Assembly (NCBI GenBank): GCA_945877725.1
Contig: CAMDXR010000009.1
Coordinates: forward strand, 1 to 25,215
Length of the DNA: 25,215 nt
Direction: 5' to 3'
From: Limnohabitans sp. Rim8
GTDB lineage: Bacteria; Pseudomonadota; Gammaproteobacteria; Burkholderiales; Burkholderiaceae_C
Below are positions 6,794 through 14,204 of the stretch, in pieces. The translations under genes were made by a program, and so were the position numbers. The notes beneath the pieces were generated by a model. It did not search any database. It had not been told where the DNA came from and saw only the letters and a list, made by a program, of their open reading frames with translations. Numbering within the stretch: position 1 is the first letter of the stretch; every line of letters begins with the position of its first letter.

Positions 6794-7654
6794 TTAGTCC
6801 CCTTCAAACACGGGCGTTTGCTTGGCCACAAAGGCATGGTAGGCCCGGTGGAAGTCGTTGGTGGCCATGCAAATGGCTTGGGCTTGGGCTTCTGCCTCGA
6901 TGGCTTCGTCTACACCCATGTTCCATTCTTGTTGCAGCATTTTTTTGGTCATGCCGTTGGCGAATGTGGGCCCTGCCGCCAACTGTGCGGCCATGGCTTG
7001 GGCCGATGCCAAAAGGTCTTCGGCGCTGCAAATGCGGTTGTAAAAGCCCCAGCGTTCGGCCTCTTCGGCCCCCAGCCCACGGCCCGTGAACAACAATTCA
7101 CTGGCCCGGCCCTGCCCCACAATGCGCGGCAACAAGGCGCATGCGCCCATGTCGCAACCGGCCAGGCCCACTTTGTTGAACAAGAAATAGGTTTTGCTGC
7201 GCGCTGTGCCATAACGCATGTCAGACGCCATGGCCAATATGGCCCCGGCCCCGGCGCAGACGCCATCTATTGCGGCAATGATGGGTTGCGGACAAGCCCG
7301 CATGGCCTTGACCAAATCGCCCGTCATGCGCGTGAAGGCCAACAAACCGGGCATGTCCATGCGGGTCAGGGGGCCAATGATTTCGTGTACATCGCCACCC
7401 GAACAAAAGTTGCCGCCCGATCCCGTGATGACCACGGCATGGATATCGGTGGCGTAGCTCAGGGCTCTGAAAAAGTCGCGCAACTCTGCATAGGACTCGA
7501 ATGACAAGGGGTTTTTGCGCTCGGGTCGGTTCAGGCTGACGGTGGCAACACCGTCTTTCACACTCAACAAAAAATGTTCTGGCTGATAGCCGGACAGGGC
7601 CTGGTTGTGGCGCGGCAAGTTGTGTGGCTGTCCGGGCAGATATTTTTGGCTCAT
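6794..7654 (-). CDS. Crotonase-fold enzyme (enoyl-CoA hydratase/hydrolase-like) with altered active site
   Basis: A protein of 286 residues with a crotonase core: oxyanion-hole segment NFCSGGDVHE (82-91), then GVCAGAGAILAMASD and the C-terminal RIVGQGRASELLFTG. Both catalytic Glu residues of rat crotonase appear to be absent: Ile139 sits at the Glu144 position, and Asn160-Lys161 occupy the region of Glu164. Instead Asp168 (GLAGCDMG) aligns by spacing with the nucleophilic Asp145 of 4-chlorobenzoyl-CoA dehalogenase. This argues against simple hydration and for hydrolysis, isomerisation or ring opening of a cyclic acyl-CoA. The start has a GGAGAAA site, and its ATG overlaps the MarR stop by 4 bases. 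The alignment was made by eye. Confidence 0.88.
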   Translation of the reverse strand: MSQKYLPGQPHNLPRHNQALSGYQPEHFLLSVKDGVATVSLNRPERKNPLSFESYAELRDFFRALSYATDIHAVVITGSGGNFCSGGDVHEIIGPLTRMDMPGLLAFTRMTGDLVKAMRACPQPIIAAIDGVCAGAGAILAMASDMRYGTARSKTYFLFNKVGLAGCDMGACALLPRIVGQGRASELLFTGRGLGAEEAERWGFYNRICSAEDLLASAQAMAAQLAAGPTFANGMTKKMLQQEWNMGVDEAIEAEAQAQAICMATNDFHRAYHAFVAKQTPVFEGD

Positions 7655-8160
7655 GTTTTCTCCTGCGTTGGGTTGTGTTTGCGGGACTTCAGGATGCCCA
7701 ATAAGTGGTGTAAATCTTCTTGCTGTGAGGCCCCCAAAGGGGACAGCAGCTCAACAATCCAGGCCTCATGCGCTTTGGCCATGGCGGTAAAGACACTGCG
7801 GCCTTCAGCCGTGAGCTTGATGGTGAAAGAGCGCCGGTCTGTGAGCAGCATTTGCCGTTTCACCAAGGCTTCTTTTTCCAACTGGTCGACGATGCTGGTG
7901 ACATTGCCCCCCGTTACCATCATGCGGCGCGAAAGTTCACTCATCGACAAGCCCTCGGGCTCGCGTTCTAGCTGGGCCATCAGGTCAAAGCGCGGCAGAG
8001 TGATACCAAACTGTTCGCGCAAGCGCTGACGAATGGTGTCTTCAATGCGCGTGGCACAAGACAGCAAACGCAGCCACAAGCGAAGCGAGGCATGGTGTCC
8101 GTCATGGGCGCGCACCTCCATGTCGGTGATGCTTTGAGTTGTGATTTCAAGGGTAGTCAT
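7651..8160 (-). CDS. MarR-family regulator encoded inside the catabolic operon
   Basis: A protein of 169 residues. I place the start at the ATG at 8160 because it overlaps the dehydrogenase stop as ATGA and gives a normal MarR length; an upstream in-frame extension exists but is within the dehydrogenase gene. The helix-turn-helix lies at 74-94 (SELSRRMMVTGGNVTSIVDQL region) and the wing contains TDRRSFTIKLT (107-116). The A. evansii 2-aminobenzoate cluster also contains a MarR-type regulator. Lying third in the operon with 4-base overlaps on both sides, it is made in proportion to the enzymes, so an autoregulated repressor released by a CoA-thioester or aromatic acid is likely. Its operator may be the palindrome at 11343-11356. 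Confidence 0.92.
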   Translation of the reverse strand: MTTLEITTQSITDMEVRAHDGHHASLRLWLRLLSCATRIEDTIRQRLREQFGITLPRFDLMAQLEREPEGLSMSELSRRMMVTGGNVTSIVDQLEKEALVKRQMLLTDRRSFTIKLTAEGRSVFTAMAKAHEAWIVELLSPLGASQQEDLHHLLGILKSRKHNPTQEKT

Positions 8161-8948
8161 CCGGCCAGCTCCCCACCATCGATGGCAATGGCCTGTCCGT
8201 TGATGGCATCGCTGCCCGGGGCACACAACCACAACACGCTTTGGGCCACTTCTTGCGGTTGCACCAAACGTGCCTGTGGGTTACTGGCGGCCAAGGCTTG
8301 GCGAGCTTCCGCTTCGCTTTGACCTGTTTTGCCCACAATGTTTTGCACCGCTTCGCGAACGATGTCGGTTTCGGTATAGCCCGGGCAGAGGGCGTTGACG
8401 GTGACGCCCTTGCGGGCCAGTTCCAGTGCCAAGGCCTTGGTCAAACCGATCACCCCATGCTTGGCGGCCACGTAGGCAGAAACATAGGCATAGCCCTTGA
8501 GCCCTGCGGTGCTGGCCACATTGATGATGCGCCCGGGGGTGCCACTCTTGGCCGATGCCAACATGCCCGGAAGCACCGCTTGAATGCAGTGGTAAGTGCC
8601 CGTGAGGTTGACATTTAACATTTGTTGCCACAGCTGCGCATCGGTTTTGGCAAAGGGCTGGCTGAGTGCTTGACCTGCATTGTTCACCAGTATGTTGACC
8701 GGTCCAAAACGCCCTTGCGCTTGCGCCACTGCAGCCTGCACGGCGTGCGCATCGGTCACGTCCATGGGCGCAATCAGCAAGGCCAGATGCGGCACCTGAG
8801 CGTGCAATTGTTCTGCCTGCGCTTGCAGCTTGTCATGCGAACGACCGCACAGCGTGAGCCGACAACCGGCCTGCGCCAGGGCCAGCGTGATCGCGGCACC
8901 TATGCCGGTTCCGGCACCTGTGACCAGCGCGTGACGACCATTGAGCAT
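8157..8948 (-). CDS. Short-chain dehydrogenase/reductase (3-hydroxyacyl-CoA dehydrogenase type)
   Basis: A protein of 263 residues from the ATG at 8948, chosen because an AAAGGGG site lies just upstream and the codon is one base after the stop of the monooxygenase/reductase gene. The classical SDR signs are complete: TGAGTGIG for the nucleotide at 10-17, NNAG at 89-92, and the catalytic Ser146, Tyr159 and Lys163 with normal spacing, then a CPG segment at 188-190. The expected reaction is NAD-dependent oxidation of a 3-hydroxyacyl-CoA or ring hydroxyl to the keto form. It matches the dehydrogenase of the beta-oxidation trio in the A. evansii 2-aminobenzoate cluster. Substrate and cofactor preference are inferred. 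Confidence 0.92.
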   Translation of the reverse strand: MLNGRHALVTGAGTGIGAAITLALAQAGCRLTLCGRSHDKLQAQAEQLHAQVPHLALLIAPMDVTDAHAVQAAVAQAQGRFGPVNILVNNAGQALSQPFAKTDAQLWQQMLNVNLTGTYHCIQAVLPGMLASAKSGTPGRIINVASTAGLKGYAYVSAYVAAKHGVIGLTKALALELARKGVTVNALCPGYTETDIVREAVQNIVGKTGQSEAEARQALAASNPQARLVQPQEVAQSVLWLCAPGSDAINGQAIAIDGGELAG

Positions 8949-8949
8949 G

Positions 8950-11283
8950 TCAATCCCCTTTGGTGGCGGCTTGTTGTGCTCTTTCGCGGGCAAAACCCGC
9001 CTCAAGCTGCGGCTTGCCCGAATCGTAGGCACGCGGCCAGGCCAAGTCGGTGAACCCGATGCGTGCGGCCTCGGTCAAGGTCCAGGCCGGGTTGGCCAGA
9101 TGCGGGCGCGCCACCGCGCACAAATCAGCACGACCGGCGGCCAAAATGCTGTTGACGTGATCGGCCTCCGAGATGGCACCGACTGCGATGGTGGGGATGC
9201 CCGCCTCTTGCCGGATGCGGTCGGCAAATGGGGTTTGGTACATGCGGCCATAGGTGGGCCTTTGCTTGGCACTGACTTGCCCCGATGAGCAGTCGATCAT
9301 GTCGGCCCCCGCTGCTTTGAAGGCCCGCGCAATCTCCACTGCATCCGACGGGGTGATGCCGCCTTCCACCCAGTCGTGGGCCGAAATACGCACCGACATC
9401 GGCAGATGCGCTGGCCACGCAGCACGCACGGCAGCAAACACCTCCAGCGGATAGCGCAAGCGTTGGCTCAGCGGGCCGCCATATTCATCATCGCGGTGGT
9501 TGGTCAAGGGGCTGATGAAACTGGACAGCAAATAGCCATGCGCGCAGTGCAACTCCAACCAGTCGAACCCCACCTTGGCCGCACGCTGTGTGGCCTCAAC
9601 AAACTCGCGGGTCACGCGGTCCATGTCTGCACGCGTCATGGCTTTGGGCACATCGCCATGTGGCAAATAGGGCTGGGCTGAGGCACCCAGCAAGGGCCAG
9701 TTGGTTTCTGCTTCACCCAGCGGCAGGGGTTGGTCCATGCCCGCCCCCTGCCAGGGTCTGCAAGAGGAGCCTTTGGGCCCGGCGTGGCCAATTTGAAGTC
9801 CGATTTTGGCGTCGCTTTGGGCATGCACCCAGGCGGTGATTTTTTGAAAGTCGGTGGCCTGTTCGTCTGACCACAAACCCGGGCAACCATAGGTGATTCG
9901 GCCGTCAGCACTGGGCGAGGTCATTTCGACCATGACCAACCCGGCCCCTCCCATGGCCCTGGCCCCCAGGTGCACCAAGTGGTAGTCGCCTACTCGGCCA
10001 TCCACAGCCGAGTACTGCGCCATGGGCGAGACCACAACCCGATTTTTGAGCGTCACCGATCGCGCCGTATAAGGCGTGAACATGGGTGGACGGATACCGG
10101 GCTTTTCGGTTCTTCCGGCAAACCAGGCCTCGTAGCCTTCCAACCATTTTTTGTCTCGGAGCCGCAGGTTTTCATGGCTGATGCGCTGGCTTCGGGTCAG
10201 CATGGAATACATGAATTGCTCGGGCTCAAGCTGATCGCAATACCGTTCGCCGCACACCTCAAACCATTCCATGGCATTCCATGCGGCGTTTTGCAAGCGA
10301 ATCACGTCGATCTCGCGCACCGCTTGGTATTGCTTCAGTACCTCGGGAATTTGCTCCCGGGTATCGCCCAACTCCTTGAATTTGCGCACCAATTCAATCG
10401 CGTCCTCAAGCGCCAATTTGGTGCCCGATCCAATGGCGAAATGCGCGGTGTGCACGGCATCGCCCATCAAGACCACATGGCTGTTGCCATTGAACACTGA
10501 CCATTGGGCGCACTTGATGCGTTGAAAATTGAGCCAAGCCGAGCCACGCAGATGGCGCGCGTTGGTCATCAGCTTTTCACCCTGTAAATTTTTGGCAAAC
10601 AGCTTTTCACAAAAAGCAATCGAAGCGTCTTGGTCCGCTTTGTCCAAGCCGTGCGCCTTCCAGACATGCTCTGGACATTCGACAATGAATGTGGAGGTCT
10701 TGTCGTCGAATTTGTAAACGTGTGCCTGAAACCAACCATGCTCGGTTTTTTCAAACAAAAAAGTAAACGCGTCGTACAAGCGATGGGTTCCCAACCAAAT
10801 GAAACGGTTGGGGCGGGTCACGATGTCGGGTTTGAAAACTTCGGGCAGCCTGCTGCGCACCCGCGAATTGATGCCATCGCTGGCGATGATCAAATCGGCA
10901 TCCGGAAAATCGAGATCCGACTCCACATCTTGCTCAAACAACAGCTTGACGCCCACTTGTTCACAACGCGACTGCAAGATATTGAGTAACTTTTTGCGCC
11001 CAATACCGACAAACCCGTGCCCGCCCGAGCGAATCACGCGGTCCTTGAAATGCATCTCTATGTCGTCCCAATGGTTGAAGGCTTGTTGCACCTCATTGGC
11101 CGTCTCAATGTCCCATTCGCGCATGTTCTCCAAGGTTTGGTCCGAGAACACCACCCCCCAACCAAAGGTGTCATAGGGCTTGTTGCGCTCAACCACCGTG
11201 ATGTCGTGATGCGGGCCCAGTTTTTTCATGAGCAATGCGAAATACAAGCCCGAAGGCCCGCCACCAATGGATACGATTTTCAT
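8950..11283 (-). CDS. abmA: Fused FAD monooxygenase / old-yellow-enzyme reductase (2-aminobenzoyl-CoA monooxygenase/reductase; salicylyl-CoA 5-hydroxylase-like)
   Basis: A two-domain flavoprotein of 777 residues, about the 87 kDa size recalled for the A. evansii enzyme. Residues 1 to about 390 are a salicylate-hydroxylase-like monooxygenase: FAD-binding GGGPSG at 7-12, DG at 136-137 and GDAVHTAHF at 274-282. Residues from about 400 to the end are an old-yellow-enzyme-type barrel, beginning FTPYTARSVTLKNR, with IGHAGPKG (His500) and HCAHGYLLSSFISP (579-592). The known fusion enzyme hydroxylates 2-aminobenzoyl-CoA at C5 and reduces the ring to a non-aromatic 2-amino-5-oxocyclohexene carboxyl-CoA. 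Homologues with only the hydroxylase outcome act on salicylyl-CoA, so substrate is not proven. It is the first gene of the operon, behind a 126-base spacer with a promoter and palindrome. Confidence 0.9.
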   Translation of the reverse strand: MKIVSIGGGPSGLYFALLMKKLGPHHDITVVERNKPYDTFGWGVVFSDQTLENMREWDIETANEVQQAFNHWDDIEMHFKDRVIRSGGHGFVGIGRKKLLNILQSRCEQVGVKLLFEQDVESDLDFPDADLIIASDGINSRVRSRLPEVFKPDIVTRPNRFIWLGTHRLYDAFTFLFEKTEHGWFQAHVYKFDDKTSTFIVECPEHVWKAHGLDKADQDASIAFCEKLFAKNLQGEKLMTNARHLRGSAWLNFQRIKCAQWSVFNGNSHVVLMGDAVHTAHFAIGSGTKLALEDAIELVRKFKELGDTREQIPEVLKQYQAVREIDVIRLQNAAWNAMEWFEVCGERYCDQLEPEQFMYSMLTRSQRISHENLRLRDKKWLEGYEAWFAGRTEKPGIRPPMFTPYTARSVTLKNRVVVSPMAQYSAVDGRVGDYHLVHLGARAMGGAGLVMVEMTSPSADGRITYGCPGLWSDEQATDFQKITAWVHAQSDAKIGLQIGHAGPKGSSCRPWQGAGMDQPLPLGEAETNWPLLGASAQPYLPHGDVPKAMTRADMDRVTREFVEATQRAAKVGFDWLELHCAHGYLLSSFISPLTNHRDDEYGGPLSQRLRYPLEVFAAVRAAWPAHLPMSVRISAHDWVEGGITPSDAVEIARAFKAAGADMIDCSSGQVSAKQRPTYGRMYQTPFADRIRQEAGIPTIAVGAISEADHVNSILAAGRADLCAVARPHLANPAWTLTEAARIGFTDLAWPRAYDSGKPQLEAGFARERAQQAATKGD

Positions 11284-11328
11284 GCTGCTCTCTCAGTACA
11301 GGTTCAAGAATCCGATTTAATTGAAGTC

Positions 11329-11375
11329 GTGATAGTTTAGGCTTGAAGTATTTCAACAAATCAAACGCCGGTCAA
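11329..11375 (-). promoter_or_regulatory. Candidate promoter and operator for the aminobenzoyl-CoA operon
   Basis: On the minus strand upstream of the monooxygenase/reductase ATG there are two overlapping sigma-70-like candidates. The first is TTGACC (11375-11370), a 17-base gap and AATACT (11352-11347). The second is TTGAAA (11356-11351), a 16-base gap and TATCAC (11334-11329). The inverted repeat TTGAAGTATTTCAA (11343-11356, arms of 5 with a 4-base centre) overlaps the -10 of the first and the -35 of the second, so a bound regulator would block either. The operon's own MarR protein is the obvious candidate. The rest of the 11284-11409 spacer shows nothing clear beyond a weak stem near 11385-11402. 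Confidence 0.45.
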
Positions 11376-11409
11376 CTGAGTAATAACCCGATGTTTTGGG
11401 TTTTGCCCC

Positions 11410-12474
11410 CTAAACCCCGTATCGCAGCCGATACGCCCCGCAATGTTTCCCTGTCCACTTCTTGAACGCCCGCTGAAACGAAGGGCTGTCACTGAAGCCA
11501 AGCTCACTGGCCAGCTGGACCAATGACACCCGGGAGGTCGACAGGCGAGAGATTGCGAGGTCGCGGCGCAGGTCGTCCTTGAGCCATTGCAGGGAGGTGT
11601 GCTCTGCCGCCAAGTGCCGCTGCAATGACGAAGGCGTGGTGTGCAGCTTTTCGGCCACCTCTTCCAGTGAAGGCCACTGGGGGTAGCTGCGCATCAAAAA
11701 GTTGCGCACCTTTTGGCCCACAGCACCGAAGTTGCGCGGTGGGGAGATCACCTGGGTGTAGGCGTCCGTCAGGAACCCACGCAGGGCGTGCTCGTCTCGG
11801 CTCACTGGGGTCTTCAGTTCCTTGGCGGCAAACCAAAAGCCAAAAGCGGCCTGGCCGTAACGCCTGGCTGCGGGAAACACCAGGTTGTAGCCCTCTTGGG
11901 TGTCGGGCTCTGGGTAGGTGAAATCGAAATGTCGGATCGGCAGCGGCGCGTTCAAAAGCCAAGCCGCCAACCGCCATAGCACACGCACCATGGTTTCCTG
12001 AGCGAACACTGCGGCGTGGCTTGCAGGTTCGATGGACTGCATGTGCAGTCCGGCTTCTTCGCCGCTGATTTGCAGAGAAAAGAGCACGTCGTCCTGCAAC
12101 AGGTTGAGGGCTGCGGCCATGCGCTTGATGGCACCGCGCAGGTCTGACGCGTGCAGCCCCTCACGGGCGGTGAGTGCGAAGCTGCCGGGCTTGAAAGGGC
12201 GCGAAAAAAGCCCCAAGCATTCGTCCTTCGAATCGTGCAGCAGGGCATAGAACAAGGCCACGTATTGCATGGGCGTGACCCCCGCGTAGCCCGGCTTGCG
12301 CAAAGCCTCAGGGTCTACCCCGGCTTGACGCAGATGGCCATCCAGGTCAATGCCCTTGCTCTTCAGACCGGAAAGCATTCCGAAGACAAAAACAGGGGCA
12401 ATGGAGGTCCCCGTATTTACCCGAGGTTTTTGCTGTTTGAGGTCTTTTGCCATGGGTTCAAGGTTTTCAGCCAT
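11410..12474 (-). CDS. AraC-family transcriptional regulator (OruR/ArgR-type N-terminal domain)
   Basis: A protein of 354 residues. The C-terminal ~90 residues carry the double helix-turn-helix of AraC/XylS proteins, including SLVQLASELGFSDSPSFQRAFKKWTG, the well-conserved second helix pair, ending in YRLRYGV. The N-terminal two-thirds resembles the arabinose-binding-like domain found in OruR-type regulators of this family rather than a cupin. It is divergent from the thiolase operon across 89 bases, so it is the likely activator of that operon, with an acid or CoA-ester inducer. The start at 12474 is open to doubt: a second Met lies at residue 8. Both the family and the divergent layout are clear; the ligand is unknown. 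Confidence 0.92.
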   Translation of the reverse strand: MAENLEPMAKDLKQQKPRVNTGTSIAPVFVFGMLSGLKSKGIDLDGHLRQAGVDPEALRKPGYAGVTPMQYVALFYALLHDSKDECLGLFSRPFKPGSFALTAREGLHASDLRGAIKRMAAALNLLQDDVLFSLQISGEEAGLHMQSIEPASHAAVFAQETMVRVLWRLAAWLLNAPLPIRHFDFTYPEPDTQEGYNLVFPAARRYGQAAFGFWFAAKELKTPVSRDEHALRGFLTDAYTQVISPPRNFGAVGQKVRNFLMRSYPQWPSLEEVAEKLHTTPSSLQRHLAAEHTSLQWLKDDLRRDLAISRLSTSRVSLVQLASELGFSDSPSFQRAFKKWTGKHCGAYRLRYGV

Positions 12475-12495
12475 CGCTGGAAAAGAAATGCGAGC

Positions 12496-12523
12496 TTAAC
12501 ATTTGCCGCGTACCCGGTATGAA
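12496..12523 (+). promoter_or_regulatory. Candidate sigma-70 promoter for the thiolase-transporter operon
   Basis: TTAACA (12496-12501), a 16-base spacer and TATGAA (12518-12523) lie in the 89-base gap between the divergent AraC-type gene and the thiolase. The -10 is imperfect, which would fit activator dependence. No convincing direct repeat for the AraC-type protein was seen in this gap. Confidence 0.35.
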
Positions 12524-12563
12524 TTTTCTGGGCGCAGATCGCCCGCCGCACAAAGGACCTTTT

Positions 12564-13754
12564 ATGAAGCAAGACGTTTATGTCGTCGGGGTCGGCATGG
12601 TGCCGTTCACCAAGCCTGGGGCCAGTGAGCCGTACCCGCAAATGGCCTCCAAGGCCGTCAGTGCCGCGCTGCAGGATGCGGGTCTGAACTACGCTCAGGT
12701 TCAGCAGGCCTACGTTGGCTATGTCTACGGCGACTCCACCGCCGGCCAACGCGCTCTGTACGAAGTGGGCATGACAGGTATTCCTGTGGTCAACGTCAAC
12801 AACAACTGCTCCACCGGCTCGACCGCACTGTTCCTCGCGCGCCAAGCGGTCATGAGCGGTGCGGCCGACTGTGTTCTTGCGCTCGGATTCGAGCAGATGA
12901 ATCCCGGTGCGCTGGGTGCTGTATTCAACGACCGCGCCAGCCCTTTCCAGCGCTTCGACGAAGCCACGGAAGAGCTCGTGGGCCATGGCGAAATTCCACT
13001 GGCACTGCGTTACTTTGGTGGCGCAGGTCTGGCGCACATGGAAGAGTTCGGAACGACCATGAACACCTTTGCCAAGATACGCGCAAAGGCCAGCCGCCAT
13101 GCAGCCAATAACCCCCTGGCACTGTTTCGCACCGTGGTGACTGAAGAAGAGGTGATGAATGCGTCGGTGCTGTGGCCCGGCGTGATGACGCGCCTGATGG
13201 CCTGCCCGCCCACCTGTGGTTCGGCAGCCGCCATCCTTTGTTCGGAGGGGTTTGCCAAAAAGCATGGACTTAACACCGCCGTGCGTATTCGTGCGCAAGC
13301 CATGACAACGGACGGCCCTCAGACTTTCGGCGTCAAAGATATGCGTGAGGTGGTGGGCTTCAGCATGGCCAAGGCCTGTGCCGAAAAAGTTTATGCAGAA
13401 GCCGGACTCGGCCCAAGGGACGTGCAAGTCGTTGAACTGCACGACTGCTTCGCGCAAAACGAACTCCTGAGCTACGAGGCGCTGGGTCTGTGCGAACGCG
13501 GTGGAGCGCAAAAGTTTGTGGAAGACGGCGACAACACCTACGGCGGCCAGGTGGTGACCAACCCCTCGGGTGGTTTGTTGTCGAAGGGCCACCCCCTTGG
13601 CGCTACGGGTCTGGCGCAGTGCACCGAGTTGGTTCAGCAATTGCGTGGCCAGGCGGACAAGCGGCAGGTGGAAGGCGCACGCTTTGCACTGCAACACAAC
13701 CTGGGCCTGGGCGGCGCATGCGTCATTACCCTCTACGAAAAGGCGGCAGCATGA
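12564..13754 (+). CDS. SCP-x type thiolase (lipid-transfer protein/thiolase family)
   Basis: A protein of 396 residues from the ATG at 12564, which has an AAAGGA site; a longer in-frame extension upstream lacks family similarity. The active-site Cys82 is in VNNNCSTGST, followed by HDCFAQNELL (His293, Cys295) and NPSGGLLSKGHPLGATG (His343). This is the SCP-x pattern rather than that of acetyl-CoA acetyltransferases. All catalytic positions of a thiol-cleaving enzyme are present. SCP-x thiolases cleave 3-oxoacyl-CoA with an alpha-methyl branch, giving propionyl-CoA, and relatives act as retro-aldolases on steroid side chains with a DUF35 partner; no DUF35 gene is next to this one. First gene of the operon, overlapping the next by 4 bases (ATGA). 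Confidence 0.9.
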   Translation: MKQDVYVVGVGMVPFTKPGASEPYPQMASKAVSAALQDAGLNYAQVQQAYVGYVYGDSTAGQRALYEVGMTGIPVVNVNNNCSTGSTALFLARQAVMSGAADCVLALGFEQMNPGALGAVFNDRASPFQRFDEATEELVGHGEIPLALRYFGGAGLAHMEEFGTTMNTFAKIRAKASRHAANNPLALFRTVVTEEEVMNASVLWPGVMTRLMACPPTCGSAAAILCSEGFAKKHGLNTAVRIRAQAMTTDGPQTFGVKDMREVVGFSMAKACAEKVYAEAGLGPRDVQVVELHDCFAQNELLSYEALGLCERGGAQKFVEDGDNTYGGQVVTNPSGGLLSKGHPLGATGLAQCTELVQQLRGQADKRQVEGARFALQHNLGLGGACVITLYEKAAA

Positions 13755-14191
13755 TTGACAAAAAATTCATCGGCTACACATTGAAACCGTCCATCTTGAC
13801 GGTGGACCGCACGCGCCTGCAGTTCTTTGCCAAGGCCATCGGCGAGAAGGACCCCATCTACCTGGATGCGGATGCCGCGCGGGCTGCCGGTTACGCCGAC
13901 ATACCGGCACCTCCCACCTTCCTTTTTGCGGCCGAGCTCGACAGTGGTGCCACCGACCAGTTGCTGGCCGATCTGGACATTCCCCTCGCCAAACTTCTGC
14001 ACGGCGAACAATCGTTCCGTTACCGCAAGACTTTGTGCGCAGGCGACACCGTCACCGTGCAATCGACCATCACCGACATTTACGACAAAAAAGGCGGCAA
14101 GCTGGAGTTTGCCGTCAAGGATTCGAAGGTGACCAACCAGCGCAATGAACTCGTCGCCGAGTTGCGCACGGTCCTTGTCGTTCGCCACTGA
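13751..14191 (+). CDS. FAS1-like dehydratase / MaoC-like hot-dog protein lacking catalytic dyad
   Basis: A protein of 146 residues from the ATG at 13751 that overlaps the thiolase stop. It has the single hot-dog fold length of the FAS1-like dehydratase N-terminal family. In the hydratase motif region it reads GEKDPIYLD (31-39): the Asp and His of active R-hydratases are Glu32 and Tyr37. PPTFLFA follows at 54-60, as in this family. It probably pairs with the next gene product to form a two-subunit enoyl-CoA hydratase in which only the partner is catalytic, as known for mycobacterial ChsH1/ChsH2-type and other split hydratases. The pairing is inferred from adjacency and complementary motifs. 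Confidence 0.85.
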   Translation: MIDKKFIGYTLKPSILTVDRTRLQFFAKAIGEKDPIYLDADAARAAGYADIPAPPTFLFAAELDSGATDQLLADLDIPLAKLLHGEQSFRYRKTLCAGDTVTVQSTITDIYDKKGGKLEFAVKDSKVTNQRNELVAELRTVLVVRH

Positions 14192-14204
14192 GAGGAGAGA
14201 CACC

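Noticed and set aside
1811..11283. A classic nicotinate (nic) or picolinate degradation cluster
   Set aside because: Only the NicX-like and NicD-like genes are present. No maleamate amidohydrolase, maleate isomerase, hydroxynicotinate monooxygenase or nicotinate hydroxylase is in the window, though the left edge is open.
11385..11402. Possible terminator stem (AACCC/GGGTT) after the AraC-family gene
   Set aside because: The stem has only five pairs and an eight-base loop, and no T-run follows on the strand of that gene.
12417..13697. Minus-strand open frame of 426 codons opposite the thiolase
   Set aside because: The plus-strand frame has full SCP-x thiolase motifs. The antisense frame is a GC-rich shadow with no recognisable domain and runs across the divergent promoter gap.
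13490..13750. N-terminal extension of the first hot-dog gene upstream of 13751
   Set aside because: The extension overlaps the thiolase in another frame. The ATG at 13751 forms a standard ATGA overlap and gives the family length.
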